In this document: positions 57,401 to 64,000 of the stretch, piece after piece
Layout: each line of letters opens with the position of its first letter
Position numbering within the stretch: the stretch's first letter is position 1
Assembly: GCA_033980235.1 (NCBI GenBank)
Contig: CM067069.1
Coordinates: forward strand, 18,065,650-18,129,649
Length of the DNA: 64,000 nucleotides
Direction of reading: 5' to 3'
Source: Diadema setosum
Lineage: Eukaryota; Echinodermata; Echinoidea; Diadematoida; Diadematidae
Notes under the pieces: generated by a model
What the model was told of the DNA's origin: nothing
The model's database searches: none
The model's input: the letters and a program-made list of their open reading frames with translations, nothing else
Translations under genes and position numbers: made by a program

Positions 57401-60400
57401 TATAAGTTTATGCATTGAGTAATTATCAAGGTATTGAGAAAAAGTATAATTTCAGTATCAAATGGGAAAATAGCATTATCTACACCTGGTCTTTGACCTT
57501 TGACCTCACAGTTCCACAGAGAATCACTGTTAGGTAGAACATGCATAAATATGTAAGTTTCATGATGATACCTTGACGGACGGACGGACGGACGACCCGA
57601 AAACATAATGCCTCCGGCCATTTCGTTGCGGAGGCATAAAAATAAAAATCATTAAAAAAAACCTAACAACTCAAGATTCCCAGGAGGACTGATTTTCTGA
57701 ACCTCAAGACAAATTAAGTATGATGACACCTCCCTGTAGTGCCCCTCAACAGGATCAGAACTACCTTTACAGAGGGCCCTCCAAACAATGATCATTATAA
57801 AATCAGGCATCAAGCTGTGATAAAAAGCCCGATATAATACAAATCAGTTCGAAACCCATCTGTATGTCATAAACATGGGTTCCCCAGTGATAAATGCATA
57901 TCAAATGAGTTGGAAAAAGAGAAAGAATGGAAAAGCATTGACCACAACAAACATTGTCATGGATGAATTTGTAAGAAGAAAAAAAAAGAGGGGGAGAATC
58001 ACAGGTAGAAGTGTTCATTACACTTTCAGAATTATCATACACAAACAGTGAACGAATGAAGTCTGATTTCAATGGAATTTTCATATCACAATCTGTGAGA
58101 GCTCCTCCAGTAATATATTGCCTTCATGGGTGGCAGTGCTCAGGCTCCAGTGCGTTACGTTAATAAATTTGAAGGAAAATATTTTTCATTTTGGAGAAAT
58201 GTGTAACTTCAGATGATAAAAAAAGTTAGGCAAGAAACTGAGGAAAATATCTCAAAAGAGGACAGAGAAATTCACTAATACATGAAATGCTAAGGAAGAG
58301 AAATATTGAGAGAGAGAGAAAGTATCAGAGAATGGACTGAGATAATGACAAAGAGAAAAGAGAAGAAGATTTAAGACATCGGCAAGATATTACAGATCAT
58401 GGTGATCACGATGACCAGAAGTAAAACTTTGACACATGAAAACTGCAAATAGAAGACTGCGATTTGTCGAGAAAAAGAAAAGAAGAGCGAGCAGGAAAAA
58501 AAAAAAAAGAAAAGCCAAAACATTCCAACATGGGAAAATGGAGTATATAACACATATTCCACTTTGATTAATGAAAATACATCTGCTTCCATCTGAAAAC
58601 AAAAGAGTACCTCGGGTTAAAAAGAGCCATCCTTTTCTTCCCACATGGGGCGAATAAATTCCTTGCAAAATGTGGACATGAGAAAGAAGAAGAAGATGGA
58701 ATAGAAGGAAGGGGGGGGGGGGGAGTGCGCAACAGGAGAAAACAATTTCCCTTTTGAGTTCCAATCCTAGAGGCACGGGGAGGAGGGGAGTTAAATATTA
58801 ATATGCATTGACTGGTGAGTAGTAGCACTGGCCCCAAGCATGCAGGAGGGTCAAAACCATTAGTGATTAATAACAGAGTCTCTTAGTCCCACGCCATACT
58901 AATCAATGTCAGTTTCTACCTGGTGGCAAAGTTGATGAGGGAGCCAAGCATGTGTAATGCAATGTTTAAAGCTGCAATGCCCCCATTTCTTTTCTTTTTT
59001 TCCCACAAAAATCGCAGCCCTGCCGTCTTTTTTTCTTTATCTTGTCATTGGGAAAGGAATTGAAAGATAGACAAGTCTCACATTTATCATGAGGCATGCA
59101 GATTTTACTACATGTAGTTCCATGTTTCACATTTGTTGGATTTTCAAACTTATTTGCTTCAAATGTGTATTTTCCTCAAACCAGCTTGACTGCAACGACC
59201 CAACAGAGTCTCATCAATGTTTAGCTCAACTCAGTTGACTATTTTCATCATGCATTCACATTTCACGCGTATAACATGCAATTCCAATCACATTTTGAAG
59301 ATTAATGGAGGCATTCTATAACACTGCCTGACAGATAGTGCTGACATAGCAACAAGTGTATTACAATATTCACTGGACTGCTCACTTCCAAAACTTAAGT
59401 GGTACATACTTATTTTTATTATCATTATCATTTTTGCAGCTTTTCATTTGCTCTGCTGGAAAGAGAACTACAACCCTTTTGTAGATTGAATATCATGAAA
59501 TCATGTAAACCTACAAGGAATGAATAAATGAATATCTTACATTTCTAAGTAAAAGAAAGGATATCACACTAGAAATTGAGGAAGCCTCGCACGACAAAAG
59601 AATAATAAACCTGAATATATCAATGCACACACATGTGCTTTACTGGAATAAAGTTGTATCTCATCTGGGGATCTCTCCATTATCACTTAGATCTACTACA
59701 TTTGTACTTCTCCTTTTGACGTTTATTTCAAAATACAGAAGAAAAGAAAAAGAATCTCTATATATCATATACTTCAGGTATGACATGCTCCTTGTGAATC
59801 GGCCTTTTAGACTACAAATCATTCTGGCTTTTGCTCCACAGCTAATCTAATTATTAATGACAATAACAACAAAGTGGCTAGTTCTGCTGTGTAATGAGTA
59901 TTAAGTGTCACTTTATTTAAACAGTAAAAAAAATGGGGAAAAAAACGAACATAAGGAAGAAAAATAAACCTTGTGATGACACCAAATGGTTATTTTAGTC
60001 TCTGCTGTCATCTCCTTCCTAAATTTACCCACACATTCCACCACCCTGCATTTTCCCCTGTCCCTCCCTCCCTCCCCTCCTCCCCCATCCCCCTCCCTTT
60101 CCCACCACTCTGTCATGTCATGCCGTTGATGCCGTCCGTACGTCAGTACCTTTTATGCAGGGCCCTCCAATCTGACGCATGGCATGGCATATTATTCGGC
60201 AATTACCCGACATCCTAATTGCGGTGCGCTTCACTTCCAATTTTGGCGCAACTGACACATTTACAAGTTTTAAGTGCTCTTCTGACACTGTACTCTCTCA
60301 TCTTCTTTATCTTTTTCCCTCTTTTTTCTTTTTTTTTGGGGGTCCCATGCCCCCAACCTCCAAGAGTCCCATGCCATTTCTCCTGCATCCAAAGCATCAA

Positions 60401-61250
60401 GCAACACCATCCAATGGTCCTGTCCCTTCCCCCCCCCCCCCTCCCCCCCCCCCCAAAAAAAAAAAAGAGAAAGAGAGAGAGGGGAGAGAGAGAGAGAAAG
60501 ACAGAAAGACAGAAACTGGAGAAATAGAATCAGACAGCCGAAGCGAAACACATTAGATTCTGTCATCCAAGGAAAAATATCTGGATTATACGCCTCGCAT
60601 AATTCCGACGGAACATTTCCACTAAAAGTTGAAATATATTTAGAGCTTGACAACTTCATTTTACGGCTACATGTAGTTGCAACTTTGCATTTTATGGGCA
60701 AGGGATTAAAACTTTCACGAGGAAGAAAAATTATGCAGCTTTCTACCAGTCTCCATATCTCCAACCAAAGATGCCTGTAAGGTTGTTTCAGCCATTGTTC
60801 TGCTAAATGCTTGACAAACCAAAAATGTCACATTAAAAGAACAAATAAGAAGAGAGATACTGCATCTTCATGTCATCTGATTGCTCAAATTTCATTCAGA
60901 AGGAAATTTGAGTTGAATCTAAATCTCTCCTCCTCAAACAATGTTTGTTTTTCTCCATCCACACATTTAACACACACCACTGAAACATTGCTAACATTTC
61001 AGGGAGCAAGAATTCTGTTTCCATCCCTTTAAAGGAAAAGTGATGGGTTGCCATAGTTACGTACATGGTGACGATGATGCTGTCCCCGGCGCCCCCTTTG
61101 CCCTCATCCTGCGGAACGTCCTTCTCCACCAGCGCCAGGGTGTTGAAGCCAAACTTGGAGATGGCCTCTTTGCTGTCCAGAGCGGGGAAGTCCATGTCCA
61201 CCTCCCCGTCCTCCTCTGCGATCATCAGACAGTAATTTTCCACATTCTCT
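42841..61250 (-). CDS. MAPKAP1: SIN1 (MAPKAP1), mTORC2 subunit, last six coding exons
   Basis: SIN1 recruits substrates such as AKT to mTORC2 at membranes. Six exons with matching phases (883 bp, about 293 residues plus stop) follow the known order: CRIM end with acidic loop [14 protein letters not shown], Ras-binding-like domain ([20 protein letters not shown]), then [13 protein letters not shown] and the PH domain ([39 protein letters not shown]). These align by eye with vertebrate SIN1 throughout. The first exon here enters in phase 2, so upstream exons (N-terminus and most of CRIM) lie beyond position 64000. Confidence 0.93.
43186..43278. mobile_element. TTAA-flanked 85-bp MITE, copy a
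   Basis: TTAACCCGTTGAGTACGGGC at the left and CCTCAACGGGTTAA at the right. Inside is GAGTATACTC. Oriented opposite to copies at 45255, 52139 and 62383. Confidence 0.88.
44331..44600. mobile_element. TTAA-flanked MITE, AGGGGATGGCTAGTAACTG ends
   Basis: TTAAAGGGGATGGCTAGTAAC at the left is mirrored by GTTACTAGCCATCCCCTCTAA at the right (one TTAA changed to CTAA). About 270 bp, no coding. Confidence 0.85.
44851..44991 (-). CDS. MAPKAP1: SIN1 exon: first half of PH domain
   Basis: Acceptor ATCATTCAG, donor GTACTA, phase 1 to 1. [20 protein letters not shown] then [20 protein letters not shown] matches the opening of the SIN1 PH domain, which binds phosphoinositides and in vertebrates restrains mTORC2 until PIP3 is made. 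Confidence 0.94.
45255..45347. mobile_element. TTAA-flanked 85-bp MITE, copy b
   Basis: TTAACCTGTTGAGGACGAGT at the left, GTCCTCAACAGGTTAA at the right, internal CCGAGTATACTCGGGCAGG. Confidence 0.9.
50028..50175. mobile_element. MITE with GGGCCCTATTTCATAAA ends
   Basis: GGGCCCTATTTCATAAAAATG at the left is mirrored by CACCTTTTAGGAAACAGGGCC at the right. Internal inverted pair GCAACTCTTGCTGGAATGGCA / TTGCTATTCCAGCAAGCGTTG. 148 bp. Confidence 0.78.
50311..51004. mobile_element. Inverted-repeat element, GTGATTTCAAGTTCGGTGC ends
   Basis: GTGATTTCAAGTTCGGTGCT at the left is mirrored by AGCACCAAACTTGAAATCAC at the right, about 690 bp. Internal copies of the motif (TTTCAAGTTCGATGCTGG near 50548) suggest a nested or reduplicated foldback. 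No transposase. Confidence 0.75.
51091..51231 (-). CDS. MAPKAP1: SIN1 exon: RBD-PH linker
   Basis: Acceptor TTCATACAG, phase 1 in and 1 out. [20 protein letters not shown] then [20 protein letters not shown] corresponds to the segment before the PH domain (vertebrate form: V-S-M-I-H-R-L-R-F-T-T-D-V-Q-L). The donor GTTGGT departs from consensus after GT, but the phase requires it. Confidence 0.9.
52139..52231. mobile_element. TTAA-type 85-bp MITE, copy c
   Basis: CCCATTGAGGACGAGTCCCA to CGTCCTCAACGGGTTAA. Left flank is TTCA rather than TTAA, so the duplication has decayed. Sits within the arm of the larger foldback. Confidence 0.88.
52445..52836. mobile_element. TTAA-flanked foldback nested in 52121-53140
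   Basis: TTAAAGATGATAAAAAGTTT...CCTCAAAAGTTTCCCTGAA is mirrored by TTCAGGGAAACTTTTGAGG...AAAACTTTATATTATCTTTAA. Arms are about 150 bp with a GGGGCTTCGCATTG-containing centre. Confidence 0.87.
53301..53685. mobile_element. Palindromic TTAA-flanked MITE, copy 2
   Basis: TTAAAGGGATCGTATAGTTTTGG at the left with a diverged mirror (CCACCAAGACTGTACCATCC) at the right, a copy of the family at 765-1155. Right TTAA is decayed to TTCAA. Confidence 0.75.
53811..53918 (-). CDS. MAPKAP1: SIN1 exon: end of Ras-binding-like domain
   Basis: Acceptor ATACCCCCAG, donor GTGAGT, phase 1 to 1. [20 protein letters not shown] then [16 protein letters not shown] matches the vertebrate G-P-Q-Y-R-L-E-K...V-A-V-D-L-D...W-E-F-C-L-V-R-E-N-S. 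Confidence 0.94.
54026..54100. repeat. (CT)n microsatellite
   Basis: Two long CT runs separated by TTTCTTTCTC. The Ser/Leu-rich plus-strand frames through it are artefacts. Confidence 0.92.
54378..54530. repeat. (ACT)n trinucleotide array
   Basis: About 50 ACT/TAC units with one ACAACAGT interruption near 54400 and a few ATT or ACA variants at the end. Yields poly-Leu or poly-Ser frames with no gene behind them. Confidence 0.95.
55140..55530. repeat. Interspersed repeat with internal 159-bp duplication and (CCGA)n tail
   Basis: The block GTCAAAAAATACGTCTTGCA...GTAGTTCGCGACG occurs at about 55179 and again at 55338. Then comes a CCGACCG-rich tract (55450-55488) and TATACCCCCTTCAAACTTCGTTTGGCGGGGGTATAA, a small hairpin. 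A similar GGAC-rich tail occurs at 57578-57593. Looks like a non-autonomous family common in marine genomes (inference). Confidence 0.65.
55533..56302. mobile_element. 770-bp inverted repeat with GCCGCCATTTTG motifs
   Basis: AAAAATTGCCGGATCCAAGAG at the left is mirrored by CTCTTGGATCCGGCAATTTTT at the right. Arms contain GCCGCCATTTTGAATTCCAA and its complement. Two further diverged copies lie inside (near 55918 and 56068). No coding. Confidence 0.85.
56673..56782 (-). CDS. MAPKAP1: SIN1 exon: start of Ras-binding-like domain
   Basis: Acceptor TTATCGGTAG, phase 2 in, phase 1 out, donor GTTGGT (non-consensus). [20 protein letters not shown] then [16 protein letters not shown] matches vertebrate V-D-N-T-K-V-T-M-K-E-I-L-L-K-A-V-K-R-R-K-G. 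The phase forces the upstream exon to end at an internal GTACGT donor. Confidence 0.93.
56783..61064 (-). other. SIN1 intron (4.3 kb)
   Basis: Contains an interspersed repeat with GGAC tail (57150-57640), a G run (58712-58724), A-rich and C-rich tracts (60429-60470) and a GA-rich stretch (60470-60500). No exon seen. Confidence 0.7.
57150..57640. repeat. Interspersed repeat with ATGCCTCCG ends and (GGAC)n
   Basis: TATGCCTCCGCCATAATGCA near the left and CATAATGCCTCCGG...TTGCGGAGGCATAAA at the right, with GGACGGACGGACGGACG between 57577 and 57593. A repeat style I associate with marine invertebrate genomes. Exact ends uncertain. Confidence 0.55.
61065..61250 (-). CDS. MAPKAP1: SIN1 exon: CRIM domain end with acidic loop
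   Basis: Acceptor TTTGTTGACAG, donor GTACGT, phase 2 to 2. [20 protein letters not shown] then [20 protein letters not shown] matches the vertebrate CRIM segment. The acidic loop (EEDGEVDMD) is the part known to bind basic surfaces of AGC kinases such as [22 protein letters not shown] follows. The donor inside ACCATGTACGT is chosen because only AT plus T keeps the frame. Confidence 0.95.
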
Positions 61251-61494
61251 CTGTCAACAAAAAACAACACACACAAGATAAAATGGGGAGAGACTACCCT
61301 ACATCATCAAAACTCTACTCTGTGTGCTATTCATTTTCCATCCTCTGCAATGAAAATACCTTTTCACATTCTATCATAATTTATGAGACAACATGATAAA
61401 ACTGGGTATATGAGTAAGACAAAGATTTGATCCCATTTTCACTTCATATCATATCAGATCAAATCAGTGGGACAAAATATGAGTTTGCATTCAC

Positions 61495-62007
61495 TTAACT
61501 CTTTATGTGCCATGATGGAAACCCCCCGTGTGCCACATTATTCTGAGACACCAACATATTCTTCTGTTGAGAAAACATGCTGTTTTTCAAATCTATGTAA
61601 CTTTTACAGATCTTAGTTAAACTATAGACAAAGTGAGCATGAGCAAAGTTGTAGAGAAAATGTCAAGCTTTGCATTGATGTAAACTCTATAACAAATCTA
61701 TAATTGCTTTTCTTTCAAATACCCAGCAGCTATATTACTGTAAATGTATGACTTTTGCACACAAAGCAGTGACAGAAACTTAGAAGTGCCCGCAAACCCA
61801 GTAGGAAACACTACTTGTTAGTCAATCAACACATAAAATGAGAGTTACAGAAGAGAGGAACGCAATCGCGAGAAACGCTTTCATTGTACTGTGGAATTTG
61901 GTGATTTATCGATCAATTTGGGCGGGTTTGTGCGTTTGAGCGGAATATGCGAAGTTGGCACGCCATCGACTGAGCCGGACATGCGAACGTGGCACATAAA
62001 GAGTTAA
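61495..62007. mobile_element. TTAA-flanked MITE, CTCTTTATGTGCCA ends
   Basis: TTAACTCTTTATGTGCCA at the left is mirrored exactly by TGGCACATAAAGAGTTAA at the right, 513 bp, no coding. Clean TTAA duplications. Confidence 0.9.
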
Positions 62008-62382
62008 CAGATGATCTACCACACACACACACAAAGAAAAATGGTATAGTGGAATAGCATTTTATCCTTCTAGCTTATCACAGAGTATGAAAAATTGACA
62101 CTGTTATGATCCAAGTGTAACTATATTTTTCTTCACTGAGGACTCTACCTGGAACCCCTGGCAAACTGAAGACTCTGGCAGCGCAAACATGCGCAAAATA
62201 TCATGTGTACACAGCACAACACATCACAAGTATCACGTATAAAAATACATCCCTTGAAGCTGGGCCCTGGAAGTTCTAAGGTTATATAATGTTGCTGTTT
62301 TTTCTGGCATGTTTTGTCTCCTCAATCTCTCCCTCGTTTTTTTCTGTTCCACAGAGACTCAAATTTGTTTTACAATTCTATA

Positions 62383-62472
62383 TTAACCCATTGAGGACGA
62401 GTCACGAGTATACTCGGGCAAGTGCCTATGGGAAATGTGTGTTGTAGCAAAATCAGCCCATCCTCAAAGGAA
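62383..62472. mobile_element. TTAA-type 85-bp MITE, copy d
   Basis: TTAACCCATTGAGGACGAGT to CCCATCCTCAAAGGAA. Left TTAA kept, right end decayed. Confidence 0.85.
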
Positions 62473-64000
62473 TAGATGATTATTTACACGTGTGTGTGCA
62501 TGTGTTTGTGTGACTGGGTATGATGGGTAGGGGTAGGGAGTAATGCTGCTGAAATTTCACACTTTCAAAAAAAAATCTGTTTTGCCAGTTTGTAAAACTT
62601 CCTGGTTGAGGCAAGATAAAACTTTTAAGAGCACAATACAAGCACAGGCATCATCGCAGATCGCCATTTTGAGACTCGACAATGATATGAACCTTCACGG
62701 TTAGATTACTTTTGAGCGTCATTCCAGTGGTGAAACCTTTCCTAAGATGGGTCTCATCTTGTCAAGATTGCTATTCATCTGCCATTTTCACCTCATTCAA
62801 ACTTCTAGTTCTGACATTGTGTTCCGGCTTACCGTTCCTTTGAATCAAGACGTGATTGGAAAGACTATTAAGGGAAAAATATATTAAAAAGCATGACAAA
62901 AGCTTTTTCTGTAAAGTACTGTACTAAATGACTTGACATTTGATTGTGTCTGTTTTAGCTTCAATAAGTGTATCCAACGAGTCCTTTCGCAGAATGCTTT
63001 TCCCTAGACTCAACCTCAGAGTTCATTGCGCTTTATGCTTTCCATTCTGGGAGGAAATCCGCATCACAATCATTCTATTGCATCCCTCCCACTCTCACTG
63101 CCCTTTTAAAATGGCTTCCCTGTGTCTCCTTACGTGGAATACCATTGTCAATATTGCCAAACTCCTTTTATTTATCTTTTTCACATTGCCCCCCCCCCCA
63201 AAAAAAAAAAAAAAAAAGGTAAAAGAGTTGACAGAATTTGTCCTTTCTTCAAAAGTCTCTAACCTCCAGAGGGATAAATGGAAAAAAAAAAAATGAAGAA
63301 GACATTCTGTTCTAACATACAATGACAAAATCTTAAAAGCCCTATCTCACACCTGCAGTTTATCAAATCATAATGTTGCCTCAGAAAAAGAGACACAATA
63401 GCAGTAATTTCAGCTCCACATGAGTCTCTGAAGAGGGCTAACATGCTGTATTTCCTACTCACACTAAATGTTGTACACTGGGACTGAAGAGATGGCTTTA
63501 ATAGTCACAAACTTGTCAACCAAAACTTTGCAAGCATTCTTGACGGACTACAGTTACAGCGATGCCCTGGTTCGATCTACTCCATAATAACAGCCATTTG
63601 CAGCACAATTCTACTCAACACAGTTGAACGGTTGATTATACCGCCACACAGTGCTACAACTCGTACACTGCACATACATATACAGATAATAGAATGTCAA
63701 CCAGCCTTTATATTTATTGGACAAAACTTAAATTTGTATAGTAATCGGGTGTATCACTATAAAGGAGACCTTGGGATGATTTTCAGACTTTTACATTTGA
63801 ACAACTATAAATTAGTTACACTGAGTACAAAGTTTCAGAATATATAGTGATTGGGATGAGGAATATGAATGTTTTCAAAATTTATAACAAATTGCAATGA
63901 ACAAGGATAATGACAAGGCAGCCTCACCATACAAATGCATTAGTTGGGGCTCAAGGAAGCAGAACAAAAGAAGAAGGCATGCATAGATTCCACACAGGTG

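Larger units (their letters stand above)
61251..64000 (-). other. SIN1 intron extending past the window edge
   Basis: Holds a TTAA element (61495-62007), the fourth 85-bp MITE (62383-62472), and C/A homopolymers (63190-63218). No further SIN1 exon recognised, so the preceding exon is probably beyond 64000. Confidence 0.6.

Overview
This is an animal nuclear genome window: AT-rich DNA, short GC-rich exons with GT..AG introns, very many microsatellites and dense small inverted-repeat transposons. The repertoire (an Ngaro-type tyrosine-recombinase retrotransposon, many TTAA-flanked MITEs, SINE-like tails with the GCGCTATA motif) fits a marine invertebrate deuterostome. An echinoderm, perhaps a sea urchin, is most likely, but that is inference. 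No RNA gene or CRISPR array is visible.

Left part (4969-26759, + strand): one multi-exon gene of the SLC6 family of Na+/Cl- coupled neurotransmitter and amino-acid transporters, closest by eye to glycine transporters. I could place 15 exons whose intron phases agree and which give about 909 residues. The 12-TM core is preceded by an unusual long N-terminal tail (about 215 residues) carrying repeated SGR-x-S/T-P motifs on two exons that begin with paralogous sequence. Its introns hold microsatellites, a 360-bp near-perfect palindrome, a TTAA MITE, a Tc1/mariner-like MITE, and a partial tandem duplication of an exon start separated by about 200 bp of (AAATG)n.

Middle (30768-38126, - strand): a young Ngaro-type (DIRS order) element with textbook split direct repeats A1-internal-B1-A2-B2, identical between copies. 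It encodes a gag-like protein with a CCHC knuckle, RT plus RNase H, and a tyrosine recombinase. Two phase-1 introns would join gag and pol into one frame. The gag exon is interrupted by a 989-bp element (36-bp TIRs, 6-bp target duplication CGGCTG) filled with 17 copies of a 53-bp repeat. The recombinase has a frameshift just before its catalytic Trp/Tyr region. Its terminal repeats contain tRNA-like A-box and B-box matches.

Right part (42841-61250, - strand): the last six coding exons (about 293 residues) of SIN1/MAPKAP1, the substrate-recruiting subunit of mTORC2. They cover the end of the CRIM domain with its acidic loop, the Ras-binding-like domain and the PH domain. The 5' exons lie beyond the right edge. 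SIN1 introns are packed with foldback and TTAA-flanked MITEs, including a three-level nest at 52121-53140 and a 770-bp inverted repeat carrying several YY1-like GCCGCCATTTTG motifs.

The two host genes converge on a roughly 16-kb interval that holds the Ngaro element. Nothing suggests they work together.
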